Part shown: piece after piece, positions 1 to 8,279 of the stretch
How the letters are laid out: the number at the start of each line of letters is the position of its first letter
How positions within the stretch are numbered: the first letter of the stretch is position 1
NCBI GenBank assembly: GCA_947455705.1
Contig: CANGPO010000017.1
Location: 1-41,013 of the forward strand
Direction: 5' to 3'
Source: Actinomycetota bacterium
GTDB lineage: Bacteria; Actinomycetota; Actinomycetes; S36-B12; CAIYMF01
Length of the DNA stretch: 41,013 bases
Program-made: the position numbers and the translations under genes
Notes under the pieces: model-generated
Databases searched by the model: none
What the model saw: only the letters and a program-made list of their open reading frames with translations
Told to the model about the DNA's origin: nothing

Positions 1-92
1 CCCCGAAGGTTCAAGTCCTGCTGACCGTTATCTCAATCGGACTCTTGGTCATCGGTTTGATCCGTATGTTCATGATTCCGCCGCTCTTCTAA
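1..92 (+). CDS. C-terminus of an unknown membrane protein (partial)
   Basis: The reading frame that starts at base 3 is open to a TAA at 90-92 and encodes about 29 residues that are mostly Leu, Ile, Val and Met, followed by a short Arg-containing turn and the ending MIPPLF. This looks like a last transmembrane helix. The 5' part lies outside the window, so family and function cannot be named. The next gene is convergent and ends 28 bases later. Confidence 0.55.
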   Translation, partial: PKVQVLLTVISIGLLVIGLIRMFMIPPLF

Positions 93-120
93 CTCGCGGC
101 CAAGGCGCACATCGTCGATG

Positions 121-843
121 TCATGCCGCCGTTGACGTTCGTCGGCGCATGATCAGCCGATCGATACCCATGTAGATGAAGGCGAGTATCAGGCCAAACA
201 CGGCAATGGCTACGACGTTAATCAGCACTGCCGTGTAACCGTACTTTGCAACATTGAAAAAGCTGTATGGGTAGGCGCCGATGACGGCACCACGGAGCAA
301 TGTGTAGATCACGTAGACGATCGGGATGATGAGTGCAGCGAGGATCTTCTTGGGTTCGAACCATCCGCGTGGTCCGGCCACGACGAAGACAATGATCGTC
401 AGGACGGGCGTGATCTGGTGCAGTAGGGCGTTGCTGACATGCTCCCATCCACGATTCGTCACATAAGGAGCGATGATCGCTGCATACACGATTCCGGTGA
501 TCGAAATCATCATGAGGGTATCGATGCGCAGTACGCGCAAACGAGGTGAATCCCGACGAGGGTTGATTGCCAGGAGTGTGAGGACGACTCCGACAATGAT
601 GTTGCTCCAGATAGTGAAGTAGCCCAACCAATCGATCGTGCGGCCGAGCACGCCAGCCACACCTGCTGCGTTGGCGTAACCGATCTGGCTGGCATCGGTT
701 GACTGGCTTGGGTACATGCCGCTAGTGGTGAGAATGAACGAGACGGCAAGGCCGAGCCAAGCAGACGCAGCGTTGAGCGTGAACCAGGTCTTTGACCGGT
801 TCGTTGTCGCGCTTTGCGTGCCCTGGGATCGTGTCGTTGTCAT
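121..843 (-). CDS. Pr6Pr-like multi-pass membrane protein
   Basis: The 240-residue protein has about six hydrophobic segments joined by short loops, and no signal peptide apart from the first helix. Helix spacing and the short motifs WSNI, HQITP and YPYSF resemble the Pr6Pr / FAR-17a-AIG1-like membrane family, whose bacterial members have no established biochemical role. An in-frame GTG at 852 gives a form three residues longer. I prefer the ATG at 843 because a TACTGT box ends eight bases upstream, which fits a leaderless transcript. Gene presence is near certain; the family call is by recognition only. Confidence 0.8.
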   Translation of the reverse strand: MTTTRSQGTQSATTNRSKTWFTLNAASAWLGLAVSFILTTSGMYPSQSTDASQIGYANAAGVAGVLGRTIDWLGYFTIWSNIIVGVVLTLLAINPRRDSPRLRVLRIDTLMMISITGIVYAAIIAPYVTNRGWEHVSNALLHQITPVLTIIVFVVAGPRGWFEPKKILAALIIPIVYVIYTLLRGAVIGAYPYSFFNVAKYGYTAVLINVVAIAVFGLILAFIYMGIDRLIMRRRTSTAA

Positions 844-850
844 GGCTGGC

Positions 851-856
851 ACAGTA
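851..856 (-). promoter_or_regulatory. -10 box (TACTGT) for the Pr6Pr gene
   Basis: TACTGT fits the TANNNT -10 pattern and lies seven bases before the ATG at 843, so transcription would begin at or next to the start codon. No clear -35 is visible. Confidence 0.4.
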
Positions 857-907
857 GTGGTTTACGCGCGGTCCAGGGGCGTAAATCGGGTAGATGTGCC
901 CCGGTAC

Positions 908-1981
908 TTACGCTGCAGGTGGCTCGCTCACCGTGAGTCGCTTCGCAGCAGTTCGGCTCCATCCGAGTAGGCAGATGATGCCAACGGCGATTTGCGGAAT
1001 GAACGATGCTGCCCGCCATACGAGAACCGCTGCCGTGGCATCTCCGGTTTTCACGCCCATGGCGGTGAGCAGGGTGAGCATGAATGCGTCGACCGTTCCG
1101 AGGCCTCCGGGGGTAATCGGAATCATGAGTCCAATCTGAGCAACCGCGAACCCACCGAATGCGACCAGCAGGGGAGTGACATCTGTGTCTGCCTCCACTC
1201 CACGCAGCGCGGCAAAGAAGATTAGGAATTGCATGAGCGATACGCCTACCTGAGCCAGCGTGATCTTCCACCACCGCGTCTGCACCAAATCGACTGTGTC
1301 ACTGCGGAATTTCAAGATTTGCTCGACGGCATCGAACGACGCGCCCTTACCGAACTTCGCGATGAGCGGCGCCGAAATCTTGTTGACGAATGCGCCAATT
1401 GACCGCGCAAGATTCTCACTGCGCATGATCAGGCCGAAGATCAAAATCATTCCAACGAGGACAGCGAGTCCGATGATCCCGATGTAGATGTAGGGGCCGA
1501 TGTCGATCGTGTTGGATGCCTTGATTGCCAAGAGCCCGAGCACCGGCAGCCCGAGAGTTACGAAGATGCTCCAGACCCCTACCGCTGCTATCGCTGCTGT
1601 GGCGGCCGTCGCGGCAATGTTGTAGGTGGAGAGCATGGCGTACTGAACGCCGAGGCCGAAGGCGCCTCCGGCAGGAACGCCGTTGCTAATGGTGAAGGCC
1701 ACCTGGTTGAGGCTGAACGAGTGGGGATACGACAGTCCAGGGGTGGCAGCCATGAAGGGCAGGCCGTAGACCAGGTTGTAGATGACCACCATGGCCACGA
1801 TCAGAGCAATAGACGGCGCAGTCATTGCCTTCAACGCCGTAAGTGCCTCGCTGTACGAGCCGATTTGCGGAATCACTTTCCAGAAGATGAGCACGAGTAC
1901 TGCGAGCCCGAGAAGCCCCGCGATGATTGACTTCTTCTTGTCTATAGCGGGGCGCTGAGCTGCTGCCGGTGCCGAGTCCAT
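908..1981 (-). CDS. Flippase-like membrane protein (LPG synthase TM / UPF0104 family)
   Basis: The protein has 357 residues and about eight membrane helices. It matches the integral membrane half of lysylphosphatidylglycerol synthases (PF03706, YbhN/UPF0104): a Gly-rich GVPAGGAFGLG stretch near residue 100, and PITPGGLGTVDAF near residue 290, which is the family's PGGLG signature. Family members are proposed lipid flippases or accessory proteins of envelope glycolipid synthesis. No aminoacyl-transferase domain is present, so it is not a complete MprF. The N-terminus (DSAPAAAQRPAIDKKK) is soluble and basic before helix one. Transcription probably starts at the ATG (box at 1988-1993). Substrate unknown. 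Confidence 0.85.
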   Translation of the reverse strand: MDSAPAAAQRPAIDKKKSIIAGLLGLAVLVLIFWKVIPQIGSYSEALTALKAMTAPSIALIVAMVVIYNLVYGLPFMAATPGLSYPHSFSLNQVAFTISNGVPAGGAFGLGVQYAMLSTYNIAATAATAAIAAVGVWSIFVTLGLPVLGLLAIKASNTIDIGPYIYIGIIGLAVLVGMILIFGLIMRSENLARSIGAFVNKISAPLIAKFGKGASFDAVEQILKFRSDTVDLVQTRWWKITLAQVGVSLMQFLIFFAALRGVEADTDVTPLLVAFGGFAVAQIGLMIPITPGGLGTVDAFMLTLLTAMGVKTGDATAAVLVWRAASFIPQIAVGIICLLGWSRTAAKRLTVSEPPAA

Positions 1982-1987
1982 GAACCC

Positions 1988-1993
1988 ACCCTA
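1988..1993 (-). promoter_or_regulatory. -10 box (TAGGGT) for the flippase-like gene, leaderless
   Basis: TAGGGT is followed by six bases and then the ATG at 1981, the same geometry as four other genes and rnpB in this window. This suggests a transcript whose first base is the A of the start codon. Confidence 0.55.
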
Positions 1994-2072
1994 GGCCATT
2001 CATAACTGTTGCGAATGGTGTGCAACAACTCACCACAGCGTTGACCTAGTGGTTAGTCGGCCGGTTTGTAAA

Positions 2073-2078
2073 TAGGGT
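2073..2078 (+). promoter_or_regulatory. -10 box (TAGGGT) for the peptide-binding lipoprotein gene
   Basis: TAGGGT lies 38 bases before the GTG start at 2116. A start site near 2085 would give a leader of about 30 bases carrying an AAGGA ribosome-binding site at 2101-2105. A TTGACC at 2041-2046 is too far upstream to be its -35. Confidence 0.4.
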
Positions 2079-2115
2079 GTAACCACGCTCCATACACATT
2101 AAGGATTGGCCTACC

Positions 2116-3927
2116 GTGAACAAGTCAAAGGTTATTGCCGCGTTGGGATTTGCTGCTGTTGTGCTTGCGGCTTGTTCTTCGACTCCAGCGCCAACACCAA
2201 GCGGATCCACGGGCGGCAGTTCCGCGCCCGCGAAGACCTCCGCGATCATCGCCGAACCAGCGAATGCTCCGGCTTACTACATCTTCCCGTTGACGCCGAT
2301 GGACAACTACAACGGTCTCAATGATGCGTACTTCCAAGACTTGATCTACCGCCCGGTGTATTGGATTGGTGACCACGGTGCGGTGAAGGTAAACGATCAA
2401 ATTTCATTGGCGGATGCCCCGACGTACACCGATGGTGGCAAGACCGCGGTTCTGAAGTTGCGTCCCTACAATTGGTCCGACGGCAAGCCCGTCACAAGTC
2501 GCGATGTGCTGTTCTTCTGGAATCTGTTGAAGTCAGCCAAGGAGAATTGGGCCGGTTACGTACCAGGTGAATTCCCCGACAACGTAACCAACGTTGCAAC
2601 TCCCGATGCGCAGACAATCACGTTTACCTTCGACAAGGTCTACAACCCTGATTGGATTCTCTACAACGAGCTCAGCCAGCTCAGCCCGATCCCGCAGCAT
2701 GCGTGGGATATTGACGCGACTGGTCAGACCCCAAGCGACCTAGACTCCACGCCGGCGGGTGCCAAAAAGGTCTACGACTATCTCATCAAGCAGGCAAGCG
2801 ACGCGGCTACCTATGCGACGAACCCGCTGTGGCAGGTAGTGAGCGGTCCATGGAAGGTGCAAAGCTTCGCCAACGGCAATGAGGTGACGTTCGCAGCAAA
2901 TGCCGATTACAGCGGTCCGATCAAGCCGACTCTCCAGACCGTCACTCTTAAGCCATTCACGAGTGATACGGCAGAATTCAATGTTCTTGCTGCCAACGGC
3001 GATATCGATTACGGATACATTCCGCCACAGCAGGGCACGCAGATCGATCGCATCAAGGGCTTGGGTTTCGATACCACGCAGGCAACGACGTGGTCGATCA
3101 ACTACATGGTGCCGAACTTCAACAATCCGACCGTTGGCCCAATTTTCCAGCAGCTCTACGTGCGTCAGGCAATGGCGCACCTGATCGATCAAGATGGCTG
3201 GGTCAAGGGGCCACTGAGTGGATTCGGTAAGCCGACGTTCGGCCCGGTTCCGACTTTCCCAGACAACCCGTTCGTTGATGCCAATGGCAAGGCCAATGCC
3301 TTCCCTTACGACGTCCAGAAGGCCAGCGACCTGCTTACCCAGAATGGCTGGACGGTCAAGCCAGACGGAGTGAGCACGTGTACGTCGCCTGGCACCGGTG
3401 CCGGTCAATGTGGTGCCGGGATTGCCGCTGGTGCCCCGTTGAAGATGAAGGTCGAATACGCAAGTGGTCTTGGTGCTCTAGACAAGGCCATGCAGGCTGA
3501 GAAGTCGGCCTTTGCCCAGGCAGGTATCGAACTGGACCTCGTGCCAGAGCCACTAGACACGGTTAATGCCAACGAAACCAAGTGTGTTCCAACAGATAAG
3601 TCATGCTCATGGCAGTTGGTTCAGGGTGATCTTGCATGGACGTTCCAGCCGAATTACTACCCAGAGGGTTCGCTGATGTTCGGTAAAGATGGCTGCTGTA
3701 ATGCGGGTAGCTATGACGATCCGAAGGCAGATGCACTGATCGCTGCGACGCACACCAGCACGTCACCTGACGCAATGGTTGCGTATCAGGATTACCTGCA
3801 GACGCAGTTGCCGGTGATCTGGACGCCGAAGGCAGAGACCATCGTGGCTGCTCGATCGAATCTGAACGGCACTCAGCCAAACGATCCGTTCAGCAACCTT
3901 TACCCCGAAGAATGGCGCTGGAGTTAA
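2116..3927 (+). CDS. ABC transporter substrate-binding lipoprotein, family 5 (peptide/nickel type)
   Basis: The 603-residue protein begins with a lipoprotein signal (NKSK, hydrophobic stretch, LAAC; lipid-anchored Cys20) and a Ser/Thr/Pro-rich tether. The mature part is an SBP_bac_5 solute-binding fold of the DppA/OppA type, with the usual RPYNWSDGKPVTSRDV segment near residue 118 and a two-lobed architecture of normal length. It would capture oligopeptides or a similar solute outside the membrane and deliver it to the permeases encoded next. Several Cys residues in the C-terminal lobe (for example GCCNAG) could form disulfides. Start is GTG with AAGGA ten bases upstream. The ligand cannot be read from sequence. 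Confidence 0.92.
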   Translation: MNKSKVIAALGFAAVVLAACSSTPAPTPSGSTGGSSAPAKTSAIIAEPANAPAYYIFPLTPMDNYNGLNDAYFQDLIYRPVYWIGDHGAVKVNDQISLADAPTYTDGGKTAVLKLRPYNWSDGKPVTSRDVLFFWNLLKSAKENWAGYVPGEFPDNVTNVATPDAQTITFTFDKVYNPDWILYNELSQLSPIPQHAWDIDATGQTPSDLDSTPAGAKKVYDYLIKQASDAATYATNPLWQVVSGPWKVQSFANGNEVTFAANADYSGPIKPTLQTVTLKPFTSDTAEFNVLAANGDIDYGYIPPQQGTQIDRIKGLGFDTTQATTWSINYMVPNFNNPTVGPIFQQLYVRQAMAHLIDQDGWVKGPLSGFGKPTFGPVPTFPDNPFVDANGKANAFPYDVQKASDLLTQNGWTVKPDGVSTCTSPGTGAGQCGAGIAAGAPLKMKVEYASGLGALDKAMQAEKSAFAQAGIELDLVPEPLDTVNANETKCVPTDKSCSWQLVQGDLAWTFQPNYYPEGSLMFGKDGCCNAGSYDDPKADALIAATHTSTSPDAMVAYQDYLQTQLPVIWTPKAETIVAARSNLNGTQPNDPFSNLYPEEWRWS

Positions 3928-3972
3928 TTAGCCGCTCGGTTCTGACGCCGCGAAGGTAGGCTCACGTACGTT

Positions 3973-4929
3973 ATGGCCGCATTCCTTCTTCGGCGGACGC
4001 TTCAGGCAATCGCTGTGCTGTTCATCGTCACGGTGATTGTGTTTGCGCTGCTTCATGCTCTGCCGGGTGGTCCCGCGCGTGCCATTTTGGGCCCGCGGGC
4101 CACTCCGGCGGCAATAGCGGCGTTCAATCATGAGAATGGTTTCGACCTGCCGCTGCTACAGCAGTACGTACGCTGGTTAGGCAATGCCCTTCGCGGGAAT
4201 TTGGGCTTTTCGTATAAGCGCAATCAGTCAGTGTCGTCTCTGCTCGCCACGGCTGTTCCGCGCACGCTGTTGCTGGTTGGGCTCGGGACGCTGATCGCGG
4301 TCGCTGTTGCGATCCCGGTGGGATTGGCTCAGGCCGTTCGTCGTAACAAGCCGGTCGATCACGTGCTGACAGCCATTACGTTCACCCTGTATTCGATGCC
4401 GGCCTTCTGGCTTGGCCTCCTGCTCGTCGACATTTTCGCGGTCAAACTGCATTGGTTTCCGCCGGAAGCGCCATCTGGTGGACCGCTAGAGATGTTGCAA
4501 CATCCGGCTGGTCTCGTGCTACCGCTTCTGACATTGAGTTTGGTGACCATTGCATCGTTCAGCCGGTACGTCCGTGGCTCAGCTATTGAACAGTTGGAAC
4601 AGGATTACGTCCGCACCGCCCGTGCCAAAGGTTTGGAATCCGATGAACTAGTGCGCAAACATGTTGTGCGCAATGCGCTCTCACCCGTGATCACCCTTCT
4701 TGGTCTGAGCCTGCCATGGATTCTTGGCGGATCTCTGGTCGTTGAGGCTGTGTTCAATTTTCCGGGTACGGGCTTCCTGTTTTGGAATGCGGCCCAGGGT
4801 GCCGATTACCCCGTGATGCTTGGAGTCGTTCTCGTCGTCGCTCTCGGCACCGTGGTTGGTTCGCTCGCGGCCGATCTTGGCTATGCCGCACTTGATCCCC
4901 GGGTCCGCGATCAGGTGCGTGGTTCGTGA
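3973..4929 (+). CDS. ABC transporter permease, DppB/OppB type
   Basis: 318 residues with about six transmembrane helices (BPD_transp_1). The N-terminus LLRRTLQAIAVLFIVTVIVFALLHALPG is typical of DppB-like permeases. The cytoplasmic EAA-type coupling loop is visible as DYVRTARAKGLESDELVRKH around residues 212-231. It would form the membrane channel with the next gene product. It starts 45 bases after the lipoprotein gene and overlaps the next gene by four bases, so all three are probably one transcript. Confidence 0.92.
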   Translation: MAAFLLRRTLQAIAVLFIVTVIVFALLHALPGGPARAILGPRATPAAIAAFNHENGFDLPLLQQYVRWLGNALRGNLGFSYKRNQSVSSLLATAVPRTLLLVGLGTLIAVAVAIPVGLAQAVRRNKPVDHVLTAITFTLYSMPAFWLGLLLVDIFAVKLHWFPPEAPSGGPLEMLQHPAGLVLPLLTLSLVTIASFSRYVRGSAIEQLEQDYVRTARAKGLESDELVRKHVVRNALSPVITLLGLSLPWILGGSLVVEAVFNFPGTGFLFWNAAQGADYPVMLGVVLVVALGTVVGSLAADLGYAALDPRVRDQVRGS

Positions 4930-5771
4930 ACACCAGAACGCGTGATGCAGTCAGTGCATTTCGAGAAAACCGACTTGCCGTGATCGGCGCGGTGATGCTG
5001 CTTGCGATGGCTGTGTTTTGTTTTATCGGGCCGCTGTTTTGGAAAACCGACCAAGTCCACACCAATCTGATGGACACGTTCCTGCCCCCAGGGGACGGAC
5101 ATCCACTTGGTACAGATGACCTTGGTCGTGATGTTCTCGGCCGCCTCATGGCTGGTGGGCAGATCTCTCTCATTGTGGGCATCTGCGCAGCGCTGATTGC
5201 GACCTCAATTGGTGCCCTGTACGGATCCCTCGCAGGGTATCTCGGTGGTCCAGTCGACAGTGTTCTGATGAGGGTTGTTGATGCCGTCATCTCTATTCCG
5301 ACGATCTTCCTGATTCTGTTCGTGGCAAGTTTGGCTCCACCAACCACCGTTACGTTGATTCTTGCCGTAGCTCTGACGTCGTGGCTAGTGCCCGCCCGCA
5401 TCATCCGCGGTGAGGCACTCACGCTGCGAAGCTTTGAATTCGTGAAGATGGTTAAGGTACTCGGCGGTGGATCAACTCGTGCAGTCACCAAACACGTTCT
5501 CCCGAATACGGTTTCCACACTCGCTGTCAACGCCACCTTTCAGGTGGCGGACGCGATTTTGATCGTTGCGACTTTGAGTTTCTTGGGTCTTGGTCCGCCG
5601 CCACCGACGGCCAACTGGGGCGGAATGCTCTCCGGTGGCTTGGACTACGAGTACAGCGGTTACTGGTGGATGATCTATCCCGCCGGTATCGCCATCATCA
5701 TCACCGTCGTCGCCATTAACCTCGTCGGTGATGGTTTGCGCGATGCGTTAAGCCCACGGTCTGCTCGTTAG
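4926..5771 (+). CDS. ABC transporter permease, DppC/OppC type
   Basis: 281 residues. The N-terminal FRENRLAVIGAVMLLAMAVF helix and the following LGTDDLGRDVLGRLMAGGQISL segment are characteristic of DppC/OppC permeases (OppC_N plus BPD_transp_1). The EAA loop appears around residues 155-180 (RGEALTLRSFEFVKMVKVLG). Its GTG start overlaps the dppB-type stop (GTGA), which implies translational coupling. It ends only nine bases before the stop of the convergent ATPase gene, with no obvious terminator in between. Confidence 0.92.
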   Translation: MNTRTRDAVSAFRENRLAVIGAVMLLAMAVFCFIGPLFWKTDQVHTNLMDTFLPPGDGHPLGTDDLGRDVLGRLMAGGQISLIVGICAALIATSIGALYGSLAGYLGGPVDSVLMRVVDAVISIPTIFLILFVASLAPPTTVTLILAVALTSWLVPARIIRGEALTLRSFEFVKMVKVLGGGSTRAVTKHVLPNTVSTLAVNATFQVADAILIVATLSFLGLGPPPPTANWGGMLSGGLDYEYSGYWWMIYPAGIAIIITVVAINLVGDGLRDALSPRSAR

Positions 5772-5780
5772 AGCCTGTGC

Positions 5781-6761
5781 CTACGAGCTCTGTGCGGGTG
5801 TCAATGGATGCAGGCAGGCGGTGTTTGGCGCTGCCGGCTGCACGCCAATGAGCGGGTCCGTCACGAGGCAATCGTCTTTCACCACGGGACATCTCCCGGC
5901 GAATGAACATCCGCGCGGCAGGTTCACTGCTGATGGCACCTCACCGAGCGGGGCAGCGCGACGCGAGCGAGTTGCGGGGTTGGGATCGGGGAAGGCAGCC
6001 ACCAAGGCGGCGGTGTACGGGTGGGCTGGTGAATCAATAACTGCCGCAGTATCGCCTGACTCGACGATACGGCCGAGGTACATGACATCGATTCGCGTTG
6101 TGATTGTCCGAACCACGGCGAGGTCGTGGGAAATCACCAGTAGTGCAAGTGAGCGTTGTCGTTGAATATCGCGCAGCAGGTTCAATACTTGGGCTCGAAC
6201 ACTGACATCGAGTGCAGACACCGGCTCGTCGGCAATGAGCATTCGCGGTTCCAGAGCAAGTGCGCGGGCAATGACGACCCGTTGGCGTTGGCCGCCGCTG
6301 AGTTGATGTGGATATCGGTCTGCCAACGATGAGTCCAACCCAACCTCATCGAGCAGTGATGCGACCCTTGTCTGACGGTCTGCCGAGGTGCCGCGTCGAT
6401 GAATAACGAGTGGTTCGGCAATGCTGGTCCCAATGGTCACTCGTGGATCGAGAGCCGCTGCCGCATCTTGGGGCACTAACTGAATCTGACTCGTCTGCTC
6501 TCGACGTTCACGGTGGCTTAGCGAGCTTATTGAGCGACCCTCAATCAAGACCTCGCCCGAGTCTGGTTCCTCTAAGCGTACGGCCATGCGCGCGAGGGTT
6601 GACTTGCCACAACCCGATTCACCAACAAGGGCAACGGATTGACCTTCATGTACGGACAGACAGACACCTCTCACGGCGTGCAACTTCGTGCCCCGTCCGG
6701 CACGACCAGGAGCTCGAAAATCTCTGGTGACGTCGCGCCATTCCAGGAGTGGCTCAGACAT
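5781..6761 (-). CDS. ABC transporter ATP-binding protein, DppF/OppF type
   Basis: 326 residues. It has a Walker A GESGCGKST near residue 46, a signature LSGGQRQRV near residue 154, a Walker B LIADEPVSALD, an H-loop ISHD, and the C-terminal oligopeptide/dipeptide extension with Cys residues (CSFAGRCPV, CLVTD) that in this family can hold an iron-sulfur cluster or metal. It would hydrolyse ATP on the cytoplasmic face together with the DppD-type partner. The start ATG at 6761 (MSEPLLEW) overlaps the upstream gene by eight bases. The frame stays open upstream, but that part reads like shadow sequence of the upstream gene and was discarded. Confidence 0.92.
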   Translation of the reverse strand: MSEPLLEWRDVTRDFRAPGRAGRGTKLHAVRGVCLSVHEGQSVALVGESGCGKSTLARMAVRLEEPDSGEVLIEGRSISSLSHRERREQTSQIQLVPQDAAAALDPRVTIGTSIAEPLVIHRRGTSADRQTRVASLLDEVGLDSSLADRYPHQLSGGQRQRVVIARALALEPRMLIADEPVSALDVSVRAQVLNLLRDIQRQRSLALLVISHDLAVVRTITTRIDVMYLGRIVESGDTAAVIDSPAHPYTAALVAAFPDPNPATRSRRAAPLGEVPSAVNLPRGCSFAGRCPVVKDDCLVTDPLIGVQPAAPNTACLHPLTPAQSS

Positions 6762-7737
6762 GATGACCCACCGGGTTGTAACAGGCCAAGGAGCGGTCTT
6801 CGTTGATGACGATGGGAGGTGGTGCTGTGACGCAGATGTCGATCGGTTGGGAGCAGCGTGGCGCGAATGGGCAGCCGGGTTCGGGTTTGGTGGGATCAGG
6901 TGGTGAACCGGCAATGCCTCGAAGAACAACCTCGGCCGAGTCAGACAGCGTCGGCGCACTGGCCACGAGTGCCTGCGTGTAGGGGTGACGCATTGCGTCG
7001 AAGGCGTCCGTGACCGAGCAATCTTCGACCGTTCGTCCGCCGTACATGACGTTGACTCGGTCGGCTGTTGTAGCGATGACGCCCAGGTCGTGGGTAATGA
7101 GGAGAACTCCCATAGCAAGTTCATCGACCAAGGAGCGTAGGAGTTCGAGGATCTGTGCCTGAACGGTGACATCGAGGGCCGTGGTGGGTTCGTCAGCGAT
7201 CAGAAGTGCAGGACGGTTCACAATCGCCATCGCGATTGCTACACGTTGGCGTAGGCCTCCAGAGAGTTGGTGTGGGTACGAGTCGAATCGTTGTTTCACC
7301 GCTGGGAAGCCGACCTGTTCGAGTGCGTCCTTCGCCAGCCGTTCAGTCGTACCCCGGTCAAGCTTTTGATGAATGGTGGCTGCCTCGGCAACTTGCTTGC
7401 CGATCGTCATTGTCGGATTCAGCGAACTGAGCGAGTCTTGGAAGACCATTGAGGCTGCGGTGCCGCGTAACCCAGCGAGCTCATGCTCATTCATGGCGCT
7501 GATATCGCGGCCCACCACCTCTATCCGTCCGGTCGTGCGCACGATGTTGGGTGGTAGGAGCGACAGGGTGGCCAATGCGGTCAGAGTTTTTCCACTTCCT
7601 GATTCCCCAACTAGGCCAACGATTTCACCGGCTCGTACGGTGATGTTGGCATCTGCGACGGGGCTGGCCGTGCCATGCCGCAGGCTGGCTTCGAGCGCGA
7701 GGCCACGAATCGACAGCACCGGGGAGGCATCGGACAT
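6754..7737 (-). CDS. ABC transporter ATP-binding protein, DppD/OppD type
   Basis: 327 residues. Walker A is GESGSGKT near residue 43, the signature is LSGGLRQRV near residue 156, Walker B is LIADEPTTALD, and the C-terminal oligo_HPY extension holds the usual CPFAPRC motif. Together with the next gene it gives the two different ATPases of a peptide-type importer. The lipoprotein and both permeases are encoded on the other strand and converge on this pair, so the five genes are two facing transcripts. The promoter at 7744-7749 predicts a leaderless mRNA. Confidence 0.92.
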   Translation of the reverse strand: MSDASPVLSIRGLALEASLRHGTASPVADANITVRAGEIVGLVGESGSGKTLTALATLSLLPPNIVRTTGRIEVVGRDISAMNEHELAGLRGTAASMVFQDSLSSLNPTMTIGKQVAEAATIHQKLDRGTTERLAKDALEQVGFPAVKQRFDSYPHQLSGGLRQRVAIAMAIVNRPALLIADEPTTALDVTVQAQILELLRSLVDELAMGVLLITHDLGVIATTADRVNVMYGGRTVEDCSVTDAFDAMRHPYTQALVASAPTLSDSAEVVLRGIAGSPPDPTKPEPGCPFAPRCSQPIDICVTAPPPIVINEDRSLACYNPVGHHV

Positions 7738-7743
7738 GGCTTG

Positions 7744-7749
7744 ACGCTA
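7744..7749 (-). promoter_or_regulatory. -10 box (TAGCGT) for the dppD-type gene, leaderless
   Basis: TAGCGT, six bases (CAAGCC), then ATG at 7737. The spacing equals that of other leaderless candidates here. The 60-base gap also has to hold the promoter of the divergent gene at 7798. Confidence 0.5.
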
Positions 7750-7797
7750 GCAAGGAAGTCACTGCACCGTGCACTCGACTCGTGCGACAGTAGGAGG

Positions 7798-8259
7798 ATG
7801 AGTCACGACATCGGCCGCACTCTCACCCAGCGGTTCGCAGCTGAACCATTCCTTGATCTGGTGACTTTTCGCGTCGATGGAACCGCAGCACATACTCCCG
7901 TGTGGGTGAGCGGTACCGAGGATCAGCTTTTTGTTTCGACATTTGCCGACAGCTACAAGGTCGCCAGGGTGCGCAATAACTCTCTGGTTGCGATCGCCGT
8001 CTGCGATGGACCAGGAACTGTGGCCGCTGACGAAAACTATGTGGCGGGCAGAGCGCGAGTCTTGGATTCGTCGGAGTTTAAAGTCGGGGTTCGGGCTCAC
8101 CGGGAGAAGTACGGCCGACACTTCGCGATGATGTGGCCGGCCCGATGGCCCCTTCGACTCATCGGCAAACGGCGGGTGTGGTTAATCATCGAGGTCGATC
8201 CGGAGCGGTCGTTACCCCCCATAGATCGGCCGGTCGTACAGCCACCCCGAACCACGTGA
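7798..8259 (+). CDS. PPOX-class (split-barrel) flavin/F420-dependent protein
   Basis: 153 residues with the split-barrel pattern of the pyridoxamine 5'-phosphate oxidase superfamily: FLDLVTFRVDGTAAHTPVW near the N-terminus, LFVSTFADSYKVARVRNN for the cofactor phosphate region, and a central VAGRARVLD strand. Such small actinobacterial proteins often use F420 or FMN and reduce unknown substrates. The start is fixed by a strong TAGGAGG ribosome site directly upstream of the ATG; an upstream in-frame extension over the dppD promoter is not credible. Cofactor choice is not decidable by eye. Confidence 0.82.
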   Translation: MSHDIGRTLTQRFAAEPFLDLVTFRVDGTAAHTPVWVSGTEDQLFVSTFADSYKVARVRNNSLVAIAVCDGPGTVAADENYVAGRARVLDSSEFKVGVRAHREKYGRHFAMMWPARWPLRLIGKRRVWLIIEVDPERSLPPIDRPVVQPPRTT

Positions 8260-8279
8260 TCCGCTGACCTGTGCGAGCG

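Noticed and set aside
2007-2027. Inverted repeat TGTTGC-N9-GCAACA between the flippase-like and peptide-importer genes
   Set aside because: Six-base arms with a long spacer are too weak to call an operator without comparative data.
4754-5536. Long antisense reading frame (260 codons) under the two permease genes
   Set aside because: Thr/Ser/Arg-rich composition and exact opposition to well-conserved permeases mark it as a shadow frame.
6762-7172. Upstream extension of the OppF-type reading frame (137 extra residues)
   Set aside because: It lies inside the oppD-type gene in another frame and has low-complexity Ser/Pro/Arg sequence; the conserved N-terminus starts at 6761.
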